A DNA stretch of 64,000 bases from Scalesia atractyloides (Eukaryota > Streptophyta > Magnoliopsida > Asterales > Asteraceae), in contig CAMTDV010000022.1 in assembly GCA_947069175.1 (NCBI GenBank), forward strand, positions 34,597,476 through 34,661,475, read 5' to 3'. The first letter of the stretch is position 1, and each line of letters opens with the position of its first letter. The notes below the pieces were generated by a model. The model was not told the origin of the DNA, did no database searches, and saw only the letters and a list, made by a program, of their open reading frames with translations. Below, piece by piece: positions 47,871-63,400 of the stretch. The position numbers and the translations under genes were made by a program.

Positions 47871-49284
47871 ATGCGCTACAGGAAGAAAATGAAATGAATG
47901 CTTCGTTTTAGCTCTTGGATTGTGAAAAGAGATCCCTTATATTTTTAGAAAAGACTTTATAATCAGTCTTCTAAAAATAAGTACAACGACTTGTACCACT
48001 GAAGATCCAACCCGTATCATTTGCACTTCCATCGATTTTCTCATTAGTATAATCTATCTAAAGACCATTATTAGCGTGGAGTAGATTGGCCCAAGTGCGC
48101 AATACGCCAGTCAAGAAGAAATCCCATGGAAGAGGCCAAACCAACCCAGGTACACCACAAGTAGATACGGTTGGAGTAGCAGATCCTATAAAAAAACAAA
48201 GACAAAGCCCGAGGCAGATCCAGACGCGTACCTAGGTGGCGCAACATCCCTTCGAGTTGCTTGCCACCCCTTTTCTCCTTTCTCACACGGGAAAGCTTTC
48301 AGGCTTACTGCTCTACTGGTTTCAAGCAAGACCTAGCCTCTCCAGCTTATTCTCTTTCTATCATCAATGAGTATATCTATCACAATGTGATTGATTATAA
48401 AGAAAAATTATTAGATGGTGGGTTCCTCCTTACTCTTCTAGTATTGGTTTCATGACTACCCCAGTGAGAGGTAGATGGAACAAAGGGAACAACTCTAAGG
48501 ACAAGAAGGCGGGTATTGATCAGGAAAGTGGAGTGGCTTCCTAACCTTCCTGGTCGCGCGTCGTAGCGGCTAGGGTGAGTCTTCCTACACGGCTGGATGC
48601 CCGGCTCTAGACGAAGCTGAGGGGGTTACCACCACATCCTCTCCCGATAGACTCGAAGCTTTCAGTATTTATAAACTTGATGGAATATCTCTTACGTAAG
48701 GAAAAAGACTTGCATCAATCAATGGCATGAAGGAGTTAAATCAGGAACATAATGACTTTCAAAGCCAAAGCAAAGGCATTCATTTAGCAGGAGTTTACAA
48801 TGCAAAGACGATTCATGCTAGCTCTTCTCTTCTTTAACTAGTTACATGAATAGCCTATTGGGCTAGTTTACTAAGCTTTCAGTCTACATAAACTTCATTC
48901 CACATTGATTACACTCCTTCTCCTACTGCTTTTCCTTATACCCACTAATGTTATTCTTCGTCCTACCTTGACTATTGGGAAATTTCCATTCGAGAAAGAG
49001 ATGTATGAATAAAGGAGCGAAGCTGACTCGACCGGACGGTAGAGGTTGTTTAAGAATCGAGATAGGCACTGTGAAAGAAAGAACTTCTCTAGCTTACCCC
49101 ACATAGAAGTCCTAGTAAATACCTGTGCTTTATAGAATAGGGCCTTTTAGGATATGATTACAGTGCTTCAGTTGTCATTGATCAAGAAGGAATAAAAAAG
49201 GAAGTCGATTTTTTGGTGCGATTGCCGGGGAATTGAGACAATTTGATTTTACTAAAATCTTTCAGTAGCTCCTTAGGTATTATA
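47871..49284. other. Insert of probable mitochondrial origin (NUMT candidate)
   Basis: Base composition is clearly more balanced than its surroundings, with stretches such as ggctggatgcccggctctag and gcgattgccggggaattgag that resemble plant mitochondrial intergenic DNA in style. No complete organellar gene was recognised. The sharp borders at both direct repeats mark it as an insertion. A plastid or other source is possible. Confidence 0.4.
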
Positions 49285-49478
49285 TGGACATTGGTCAAGA
49301 ACCATTCACTACACCATGTCTTAAACAACAAGACTTCCGAACCCTCGTTCTCTCTAAAGGAGTGGCACCTTGGATACCACTAGACCAAAATAGACCCACT
49401 TTGATTACAATTAAGCCTTATGATTTACTATTCAATATAAACACAAATTAAAAATTTTTAAATATTTAATAATTGGAT
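49285..49478. repeat. 185-bp direct repeat, right copy
   Basis: Matches 47686-47870. Its last part begins a second, tandem duplication (49438-49600). Confidence 0.85.
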
Positions 49479-49600
49479 TTTCACCTAATATAATGACAAA
49501 ACACACATACATACATGACAACACAAATTCAAAATTTTTAAATATTTAACAATTGGATTTTGACCTAATATAATGACAAAACACACATACATACACGACA
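49438..49600. repeat. Two tandem units of about 80 bp
   Basis: aacacaaatt..tttttaaatatttaa..aattggatttt followed by acctaatataatgacaaaac occurs twice in a row with few differences. Confidence 0.85.
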
Positions 49601-49892
49601 TGTGTTTAAGAACGTATACCTCAATGGTTGAACATACAACATAATTTCATATTATCAGGCTAAACCAATTACCTTCCATAAGTTTCACCTAATTGTGGGC
49701 CATTTCCAGCACATAATTGGGTTTAATCCTCTCCATTCTGTAAGAAAAATATGAAAAAAAAAACGCTAAATTGACAGAAGAATATAAACTCACATGTAAA
49801 AGGTATGCCAGATGCAAAGGCCAGGTCAAAACTTTTGATACATCCTGTAAACAACTTTCGTTAGTTAATAATATGTTAAAAAGAAGGGTTGT

Positions 49893-51021
49893 AGAATAGT
49901 AATCAAGTTTCTCAATTGTTCCATTAAAGTACTCAATGTTTTTTTATGTCTCTCTAAAATCACTCTACTTTTATTTAGTGTTCCAATCATGCGTAATTAC
50001 CAGGTAAATAGGTTACCACTTGATGATGTGTCAATTTTTTTGATTTTTTATGCTTATGTGGAAAATATACAGTGACATGGATTTTTGGTAAAAAAAGTTG
50101 AAATACGACTTACTAATACCCAATTCCGGCTCTCTTTGGTCTTCTTCTCTGGCAAATACGGTTTTTCCCAATCATCTTATCATTCATCAAAGCGATCAAA
50201 CTAGTAATTAAAAGAAATCGAGATGGAGAAACCTGTATATGTAATGTAGAACTACTAAACAACATACATGTAGATCCTTACATACACAAAAGCAAACAAA
50301 TAGAAAATAAAAAAATCAAACACACGCATACATTAATAGTAACCTTCAAATTGGATAAAAAGTGGATGGATTTCAAAGGGGAAATGAGCTGGTATATTGG
50401 CGCATGTTTGATTTGTTTTAAAAGCAAATTTAACACTAAAAAACCAATATGTATTTCCAAAGAAAACAAACCTAAAATGATTTACATGAATTCCAATGGA
50501 CAACAACACCACCTTCCACTTTTATACAATCTCTGAAATCGTGATCTTACACCAACCCATAAACCCCAACTGAAGAACCCCCACTAGGGTTGGTGCGGCG
50601 ATACCAACAAGGATAGTTACGATTAGCAATCATTGATGTTGTCGTAGTGGGATATTCAAAGGGGGAGAGAAGTATTCGTCAAGGTCACCGTCACCATCGC
50701 CAGCGAATTGGAGTGGAAGGAGATGGGGTGTACCAGGGCTGTGAATTGTGAAGAGTTTGAAAACATGAAATGGTGTTTCTTTTGAGTTTTATGATTAATG
50801 TCTTTTAATATTTTTAGTAAATAATAAGTCACCATATATTTTACACATCGTTGTTTTATGCTAAAAAAAGATAAGAAACCTGACACGTCATCAAGTATAA
50901 CCTGTTAACCTGATAATTACGCAAGATTGAAACATCAAATAAAAGTTTAGTGACTTTAGAGAGACAACAAAAAAGTTTGAGTGACTTTAGTAGAACAAAA
51001 GGGAAACTTGATTACTATTCT
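49893..51021. mobile_element. 1.1 kb element with 141-bp terminal inverted repeats
   Basis: 49893-50033 and 50881-51021 are inverted copies of equal length (agaatagtaatcaagttt at the left and its complement at the right), with roughly 80% identity by eye. The interior has no transposase. Long TIRs suggest a Mutator-like or foldback-type non-autonomous element; a 9-bp duplication could not be confirmed. Its right end is 234 bp below the stop codon of the PRT1 gene. Confidence 0.75.
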
Positions 51022-51130
51022 GTGAGGTTTTCCCTAAAAAGAATTACATTACTATATCAATGTTGCATAAGTAATCTATTGATATGAAATGTAGTTACAT
51101 GCATTTTGGTCTACTTTGACTCGATCTCGT

Positions 51131-51178
51131 ATCTGACCTATTAGAGATAAAGCGTATCTGACCTATTAGAGATAAAGC
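51131..51178. repeat. 24-bp tandem duplication
   Basis: atctgacctattagagataaagc occurs twice directly in tandem, 80-120 bp downstream of the PRT1 stop codon. Confidence 0.85.
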
Positions 51179-51254
51179 ATAACGTAAATAAACCCTGTTA
51201 ACAAGTAAATGGTCCAAACGGCACATGTTGTATTAGTTAAAGCATATTTACCTA

Positions 51255-54200
51255 TCATACAGCAGTTTGGTTGCTACTTTGACCACTTGAGTCAATTGCA
51301 GATTCCGTTGGACCATCACTATCACCATCTATTTGAATGCCAACATCAAGAGAAGATGCATTTTGTAGAGTTCGATTACGAGATGCAGAAAGAAGCGCCA
51401 ACTGTCCACTTAACAATCTGTAGATAACATCTTGGTTTATGACTGCTTTCACCATCTCAAGCTGGTGTTGGGAGGTATGTTTCTGATTAAACCTGCCAGG
51501 AAGCTTTCTACCAGTTTTATGGCAATCTCCACAAAGATCATAACTTCTTTTTCCCTTGCAATCTTTACACCGATATCTATCTCCAATTATTGGACACATC
51601 TGTCAAAAAATAAACTATTCACTTTAACTAATAATTTGGTTCACACAAGAGGTATTTTTAGTTAACAGAAGATGAAATTTTACAAACTGTAAGCCAACTT
51701 AATGTGTTGGTAATATCCATACGTTCTCTCTACCTGAGTGTCATTTGTGTTGAGTTCAAAGGTAGTTGGTGGTTCATCAAGTTTAAGATAAAACTTTCAT
51801 TGATGATTACTCGCCAAATAACTCTCACTGGTTTATGAGTGCAGTTTTAGAATCTCTAATTTCACAAAGAAAAAAATGCGAATGGATCAATGGTTGACCA
51901 GGTTGAAAGTCCGCCCAAAGTCTATTGTTAGCGCATCCAGCCTCATAAATAGTTTTCATTCTTAATAATGATTGATTTTTAATCATTATTAATAAACTAA
52001 TTTATATGTTCATTGTAAACTGAAGAAAAAATGTTTGCCAGTTGGCCCACCTGTGCATGAGGGAGTTCTCATACTCCGGGAATGCGTTTTGTTATCCTAA
52101 TAACCCGTTATACAACCCATCCTGCTACCTTTATATGCAACCATTCCCTAAGGGATTAAAGAAGACATAATATTCTCCTAAATATCTTAAAAACCCTCAC
52201 TTGTTAGACCGGCTCTAGCATAAGTCAAATGAAGCTCTTGCTTGAGGCCCCCAATTTTAGAGAGCTAGTATGATCTAGTCTCATAGTACATATGTCCATG
52301 TTGATATAATAATATATGTTTCTAGAAAGAGATGAGAAGAAAATTCTAAAACAGAAGAAATGAGATAAATCTACAGTTGTGTGTGTGTTTTTTCGTTGAG
52401 AAGAAGATGGAGAAGATGAACATGGAAAAACTCATAGATATGTGAATAATAAAAAAACAGTTTTAACCCTCAAAAAGAACATGCCTATGCTTGTGATGTA
52501 TAATGGACTATGAAAAGAAGTTAATGTACTTTTGTCACTTTTTATTGCCTTATATTTTAAATATTATGTTTTTACAAATTTTAATTTTAATATATAATAT
52601 CTTTTAGACTCAATTTTATTTATTTACATGTTAACATATTTAATTATAAATTAAATCGTATTGAGTATAATATTCACATGTGTGTATATATATATATTGT
52701 TCAGGATATATCTTATTTCTAATAAAATCCCAAATAATAACCATAATATATCTTAGTTTATAATAAAATATATATATTAAAATTAAAATATAGATTAAAA
52801 ACAAGATGAAATAAATAGTATGTAAAAGGTTATATTCAACTTACATATAACAAGTAATCACTGAAAATTTAAAACTCTTATGTGTATATATATATTATAT
52901 TAAAATAGCGTACATTTTTGTATTGAAATGTTTTTTAAATAGCAAAAGGCCTTATCTTAAAACACTTTAAAATTTTGCTCAACCTTAAACTTAACTAATA
53001 AAAAAGGCCTCCAATTTATTGGCTTTAGGCACCTGACAGCATTACTAGAAAATTTTATTAATGAAAGATGGCATTAAAGTATAAGTAAAATAAGTAAGTT
53101 ACCCCACACATATCGCAACCATGCCCTGGATGATATTTAGAACCATGAACAGCCCACCATTGAAGAAAATTCTCTCCGGATGGATATGCAAACTCAGAAC
53201 CTTGCTCATTCACTTCTGATAAACCCAAAGAAAATATTTGCAATTATGCATCACTACTTAAAAAATAACTAAGACGTATGACCTCGATCCCATAAAACAT
53301 TAAATAAATAAATAACTGTAAGATCATGAAAACTCACCTTTGAACAGATTTCTTTTTTGGGAGAGCTGCGTACTGCTTTTTCTAAGCGTGTATTCTGATG
53401 GAAATTGTTCCTCCAATACATAATCAAACCCTTACAGACTTTTGGAAATCCACTTGGATGTCGACATTCACAGTTATGACATTTAATCACACCGTCTTCT
53501 GGGATGGTGATGCACGCCTCACAGTAAACTAAATAGTAATTATAAAGTGTAAATAATGATAGTAACTAAAAACTAAGGAAGTGATATAAGCATACCATGC
53601 CCACAGTTAAGAGCAACAGGCTGAAATAGCAGTTGCTTGCACGCAGTACAGAGCACGTCAGCGACCGTTACCTGCTTATAATAATAATCACCACCCGATT
53701 TCCCATCATTTGATTTATTTTCGTCGGCGGAAGAAGTACTTGCTGACAAATTATCTTCAGAAGGCTGGTCCACGATGCTTAGTTCTTCATCCAGTGCAAA
53801 CCCTAACGAGTTTTGTTGTTCAAATCTAACAAAGAATTAAATACTGATTCCATGAAAACCACTATTTGAAAATATAGAGTTTACCAAGTGCCTGTTTTTT
53901 CCTCCCATCGTAGGACATTGGATACATTTTGTTGAGAAAAATGTCTAGCATCTGACAAATGGCGGGAAAATGACGATAAGGGTGCCTGCATAATGGACAG
54001 TGAGATTGACCCCTCTTATCCATGGATTGGTAGCAGCACCAGAGGCAGGTGACATGGCCACAAACTGCAAAATGAACCAAGAACAAAGCCACTTGTAAGT
54101 TGTAAAAATAATAATACCAAACAACACAAATTACAAAATCCGCAATTGTTGCTACCTAGAACAATGGGTTTGTATAGAAGGTCCCTGCAGCAAGAAAGCA

Positions 54201-55243
54201 ACAAATTTAGTTCGTAAGCATCATCACCAATTAGAAACAGCTTAATATCAATAGATATGGCTACAATTCAATGTTTTGAGCTTACAATAATCATATTATT
54301 ATTATTAGCCCGGGAACCCTCCAATGTTCTCCATGCTATGTCTTATTATAATCTCGATATACGTTTAATTTCTATTACAAAATAATGAACTTCTTCTTAT
54401 ACACATAACAAACTAGATTAGGCTAATTCCAACAGAATTATCAAAATACATACCATGTGACACCTTAGACCAATCCCACATTGTTCTGTTTTGTCCAGAT
54501 TATAGATTAGGGTTGTAAACAACAGACACAAACATGAACAAACTGCAAGAGAAATTAAAAGCGCAAGATTTATGAGGTTCAGTCTTGACTGACCTACTAC
54601 ATCCTCGGGCTGCAACCAGAATACTCTTATTGCTTTCTGCCTCACTCATGAGGAATTACATTACAACAAACTAAGGGTATTCAACCAAGAAAACAATTTA
54701 TTTAAAACAAAACGGGCCAAGTCTTCAATTTAATTATTCTGTCACTTTTATTAACCGGGCCCAAATCAAGGCTCCACAAAACTCAACAAGCTGAAATGTT
54801 GAGCTCGTTTAATTTTGAATTATTAACACATATACAAAAACAAAAACATAATATTCTAAACATACATATTATGCAGAATTTATAATTTAAACATATTTTG
54901 AGTTATAACTTATACATATTAAAACTTGTATTATAATTTAAACGAGTAGCTTACTTGGTTCACTAGGGCCCTAAGGATTTAACATCACAAAGGTGTGGGT
55001 GACATGAGAACTCCTAAGTTAAGGGTTACAGCATTCCTATGAAACAATAAATAAATTTTAATATTGTTGTAGGTAATTAGGACTGGATGTTCCATACACG
55101 AATTGCAAACAACACATTCAATTGAAAACCCTAAACATAATTAAAGAAATTGAATTCCGGAAAAGTAATGGGAGGGATTACAAGCAAACGGTGCATATAA
55201 AATGATCAGAAACCTGCTCCGATTCCTTGCCTTCTTCTGCCAT
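51255..55243 (-). CDS. PRT1: PRT1-like E3 ubiquitin-protein ligase (two RING fingers plus ZZ domain), seven exons
   Basis: Exons on the minus strand: 55243-55182, 54184-54156, 54064-53885, 53802-53596, 53528-53338, 53215-53103 and 51599-51255; all junctions are GT..AG and phases agree. Exons 1-3 encode the first RING (CTVC, DLLYKPIVL, CGHVTCLWC, CPLCR). Exons 4-5 encode the second RING (LCTACKQLLFQPVALNCGH, then YCEAC and CHNCEC). Exons 6-7 encode the ZZ zinc finger (HPGHGCDMCG, IIGDRYRCKDC, SYDLCGDC), then GRFNQKHTSQHQLEM and a Ser-rich tail. Arabidopsis PRT1 recognises aromatic N-terminal degrons for ubiquitination in the N-degron pathway. About 375 residues are predicted, slightly under the roughly 410 of Arabidopsis. 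One base appears missing in exon 5 (GGG run near 53431), which shifts the frame before LEEQFPSEY; this may be an assembly error or real damage. Confidence 0.88.
51600..53102 (-). other. Intron 6 of the PRT1 gene
   Basis: A 1.5 kb AT-rich intron splitting the ZZ domain between CG and the following MCPIIGD. The segment 52205-53035 begins with ccggctctagcat and ends near aggcacctgacagc and may be a transposon insertion, but no matched termini were confirmed. Confidence 0.6.
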
Positions 55244-56233
55244 TGCGGATCTTATTTCAACTCATCATTCCATTCCGGCCAATTTTTAATAAAGCACACG
55301 AGACAGGACCGCTAATCTAATATCATTTTCTCTTAGTGGGCTGGGCTCTGAATATGGGCTTTCATAAATGATCATATAACTTCTTTTAACTACCCAAATC
55401 TTTCGCCATATACAGTGGCGAAACCCACCCCCCTCATTTGGGGTTATTTAACACATGGCATTTAGCTAGGAGGGGAGCTTATATCATATGGTGTGTGATC
55501 AGGTTATACCCTTTCAATTATATATAGGATTAATCTCATATACATCTTTATAAACTTCAAAATTTTTATATATATACCTTACAAAAACAAAAAAATATTA
55601 TATATACTCTTATAAAATAGTTAAAATATCAAAATACTCAATTTATTAAAAACAATCTAATAAATAATCATTCTAACACTTATTTTTTTTAACTTCCATG
55701 TTTTCATATATGCTCATGTTTTAACTTTATATTTTTATATAACACATTTTAAGCTTAAATTTATTTTTACCCATTTTTGTTTTTATTTTTTCCCTAAACA
55801 ATAGTATTCTCCATGTATATAATATTTAGGTTGAATAAATTAAGCTAGAAAAGAATAAATATAATATTTGAAGTGAAAGGTCATATATTAGATTTCAAAG
55901 TTATAGAAAAATAAAGGTAAAATTGTCTTTTGTTAAATTGTTTTTAATGAATTGGTATATATGATATTTCAACTACTTTCTAAGGCATATATGATATTAA
56001 CCCTTATATATATGTGTGTGTGGGTGAGTGTGAGAGAGAGAGAGAACGAGTCATTATGGCGCCGTTATAATATTCACGGGGAGGGTGGAAGCCATATGGC
56101 GCCCCTCAAGGCGGTGTGCGACAACACGATAAGACGCTATAAACATGTTTTGGCGTTATGCCACGTACCACTGCAGAGAGTCTAAAAGTTACCAGTCAGT
56201 CATGTATTACACGAATAGATACATCTCTACCTA
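55244..56233 (-). other. Upstream region of the PRT1 gene
   Basis: Contains the PRT1 5' leader and promoter, with no certain TATA box, then AT-rich DNA. cagtggcgaaacccacccc at about 55411 looks like a hAT-type terminus. A TA/TG/GA simple repeat runs over about 56005-56044. Confidence 0.4.
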
Positions 56234-59636
<3,403 letters not shown>

Positions 59637-60347
59637 TACTTTAGGATCTGGTTTTGTTATACTTGTGAGTTTAAGCAATGAAAAACAGACAATTTTGTAA
59701 ATTTTGAAGTTATTAAGATAAACACACAAGCAAAAGTTATATCAAAATTGTTTTATATTGAATTCCAATTATTTCAATTACAACACAATCATTATACAAA
59801 CTCCCTCTCATACTAATCACTCACTTTGTTGTTCATACAAAAAGGAATGTTTGTGATCATATAGACCTTTAACACATGAGATCTATTTATACAAGTACGA
59901 AAACTTTGTTTGCAATCAGTTGACGTCACCCTAATAGTTACATCTAACATTTCCAGTAGAAAAGATTCAACGGATGTTAGCAAACATCTGCGGGAATCAA
60001 CATCTGATCTATTAAGCTAAATATTGTTACATTGAATGAACTTGTGTTCTTCAAACTATTGTTGGCTTGTATCAAACATCTGCTCCACAACAAATGTTTG
60101 GTCTTCATGATAAGTGTTTTATTCTACAAAGCTTTGGCCTTGAATAGTGGTTTCTTCTTCATCAACAGTGGTTCCAAAGATTCAAACAAATATTTGAATG
60201 TCTTCAACAAATGTTCTGATTAATTGTTCAAGATTCACTATGTTTAGGAGGAATGCTTCATCAACTATTATTTCTTGATCAGGAAGTCATGTTTTGGCTT
60301 TTGATCAGGAATGCTTCACTATGTTTAGGAGGAATGCTTCATCAACA
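59637..60347 (-). repeat. 3' LTR of a SIRE-like copia element
   Basis: The edge toward the element is TCATCAACA next to a PPT (minus strand TTTTAGGGGGAGA, 60348-60361). The far edge is approximate, inferred from the end of homology with 45937. The direct repeat ctatgtttaggaggaatgcttcatcaac (60238-60266 and 60319-60346) sits at the LTR start. Confidence 0.7.
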
Positions 60348-60361
60348 ATCTCCCCCTAAAA
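60348..60361 (-). promoter_or_regulatory. Polypurine tract
   Basis: Minus strand TTTTAGGGGGAGA directly before the LTR. Confidence 0.7.
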
Positions 60362-60408
60362 CAGATGATGCCAAAACATGTGTTTATTAGATCAATCTTT
60401 ATTTCTCA

Positions 60409-63400
60409 TCAACTTCTCTTTGATCTGGCCTTGAATTGGTGCTCAAGTTTCATTGAGAGATAGCCATCTAGATCCATTTCAAGTTCAAGCCTTAGAAGGA
60501 CTTTCAGATCTTCATCCTTGAGTCTATGAGCACAGTTCATTGAGATCTTTTCACTTTCTCCATTAGCTCTGACTATTGTCAATTCATGGCTTGTCGTATC
60601 AGACGTCCATTCTAGATTTTTGGAGCTGGATGGATTTCTTGGGGCAAATGTTATTTGATGAGTTGGGGGAAATTGTTTTCCTAATACTTGACCAAGCAGA
60701 TCTTTTGGCTTTACATCTGGATGCCCATATATCAATTCATTATCGATCCTTTCTTTTCGTAATTCATTTTCATACGTCTTCATATCTTTTGCAGACATCT
60801 CTTTTTGCTTTTTGAGGTAGCTTTTCACAGTCAAAGAGATATTCTTTGCAGTAGGAAGTTTTGAGGGATCCATTAGAGATCTGATGGGAAGTCTACTTCT
60901 TCATAGTTTGACTTTCTAGGGACAGAGGGATCCTTTGCTTTTAAAGCTTCTAATTTCTTGTAATTTTCTTGAATTGTTGGCTCTTCCTATCTAGCCATTA
61001 AATGCATAGAGCCAAATTTTGCAACTACCATCTCCTTCTTCATTCTTTTCAATTAGAGTGCCTTTTACTAGCTAGCTTTTTGCCCGCTCTCCAGTTGGGA
61101 GGGGTGGGTTTGATTTCAGGATTGAGCTTTAGCTTTTCAATCCTCATAATTTCATCTAGAAGGGATTTTGTAGACCATCCAGTGAATTGAGTTCTTGTTG
61201 CATTGTAAGGCTTGTTCTTCATTATGTACTCCATGTAATCTTCCCTTAATTCTCTTCTGAGTTAAGGGTCAGTTACAGGGTCTTGTGAAGCCTTTTTGCT
61301 AACATCTTTGGCAAAATCTTCTAATCTGTTCACTTTAGCGAACTCCTCAAAAAGAATTTGCTGAGCCTTTTTGTCTCTTTTCCTTTTATTTCTTTCTGCT
61401 GCAATCACTTCTTCTCGTTTAAATTTTATCTCCAAGTATTCTTTGACATTTGTAGGCTTTAAGAGATCATGCAAATATAGGAAGGAGAGTTGGCTTGGAT
61501 TATTTATGGAATAGAAAGACTGTATCTAGTTCCAATGGGTGTGAACAGGTGGTTATGGCTATGGTGGTTGATGGTAAGATTAATGGAAGAGATGTCATGG
61601 TTTGATAGGTGAGGCTTTAGGGGTTTCTTTATCGTCATCTTGGATGATGAATTTTGCTTTTCTAGATCTGGTTTATGGTGTGGATGTTTTCGTTTGTGGT
61701 AATGGGATTTTTGTGGGTAGTTTTCTTTTGATAAGTAGACTAGTAGGAGTCTCATGAGATTGTGGAGGTGTGGATGTAACATATGTTGTCACTTTTGAAG
61801 TGCCAACAATGTTTTGGCAATGGGAGCACTGGTTGGAGTGACTGGTGTTGGTTTTGTTGAAAAATGCTTTGAGGAACATTGATTCTACAACATTTCGTTA
61901 GCTTCCCTTGTATCTTTCCTATTCTCTTTTTCAAGTGCATCTGCCTTAGCCTTTTTAGTAGCAGATGTGTTAGGTCTCTTTTGAGCTTTCTTGACTATAA
62001 GAGGGAGTTTTCTCATGCTGTTATTCTCCCCCTTTTGGCATCATCTTGTGTGTACATAGGGAGAGTGGGAACAGTACCGGTGGTTTGAAGAAGATGGTCT
62101 TTGATGGCCTTAATCTCTGCCTGAGTATCATTGTACCAGCATCCACCATAGTCCTGATAAGTTCCATGTGCATGTGCATGTTATGTGTTGCATCCACAGA
62201 TTGCTTTTGAAGTTGTAGATACATTCTTGCATGAGTCCAAATTTCTTTTGCAATTTCTGCATTGGTTAGTGGAGTTATTGAGTTTGGGACCAAGGTCTTC
62301 AACATGTCTTTGATTTCAACAATAGAAGACTCTATCTTGGATACTCCCCATTAGTTTTTGATATGTTAACCCATCACCTAAGTTAATAGGATCACCTGAG
62401 TTCCCACATGAGGTGGTTGTACTTGGTTTTAGACCAAGTGTCCTTTGTTCTTGGTTTTAGACCAAATGCCCCTTGTAAACTCAAAAGTGGTTGCCTTCAA
62501 GGAGGTCTTAGCTATGTAACCACTGTCCAACTATGAGACTATTGTCTCTGAAGTTGTAGTGGCTGCCTCACTTGCAAAACCACCAAGTGTCATTTGTGAC
62601 ACAAGGGATGTACCCTCCTCTGCTTGTGGACTAGCAATGACATGACCTGGCCCAATCACTTTCTGTGGCATGGTCCTTGTAATAGGTGGTTAGGAGGAAA
62701 TGGGTCTATCCAAGTCACTTTAGTCAATTGCATAAAGCAACGGTTGTATGGTGGATAATATTGCTATTATGGGTGGTGGAGTGAAAAGAGAAGTAACTGT
62801 GGGAGAGGGGCTTGGAAAGAAATGTTCAAGTAAATCATCTCCCTCTTGATTTGGTTTCCTTTTGCTTACAAAACTATCCTTTTGTGATGATATGTGAGGA
62901 GTTTAGATGGGTGGACATGTTTGCATCTGTTGTGAGGAAGTAACAACAAATGTCTGTTGCTCTGGTATTGCAGCAAGTTCCTCTAGCATCTCAACCTCCA
63001 GAGTGACCTTCTTTTTGTTTTTTCTTTTGGATTTGGTGATGGGAGTGGAGATGATTTGTGTGGAAAATTTTGATGTGGGTACCACAGTGGTGGGTTGGTC
63101 ACTTTGGGCATCAGAAGCAGTGGGCTCAGCAACAGATGTTGTAACATCTGTTGCTTGGTTTTGCTAAAACATTTTGTTCACGTGCACTTTCTTGACTTTT
63201 AGTCATCATGCATGCGAATGTTTCATTTGAAAGACTTTTTATTTGTAGGGATTCACCCTGTTTAAAAACATTTTGAACCAAAATCCTTTTTAAGAGATAG
63301 CTTAACAGTCTTGGGTATAGAAGAAAGGCTTTAGCTTTACCCCCCTTTGGCTTTTACATTTGCAATCATGTCTAAAAACAGAGTTTGAGATAGCTTGTAG

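Noticed and set aside
48071..48286. 71-codon ORF in the organelle-like insert
   Set aside because: No similarity recognised to a mitochondrial or nuclear protein, and its length is expected by chance in balanced-composition DNA.
54418..54645. 75-codon minus-strand ORF between PRT1 exons 1 and 2
   Set aside because: It lies wholly in intron 1 and breaks the RING cysteine spacing if included.
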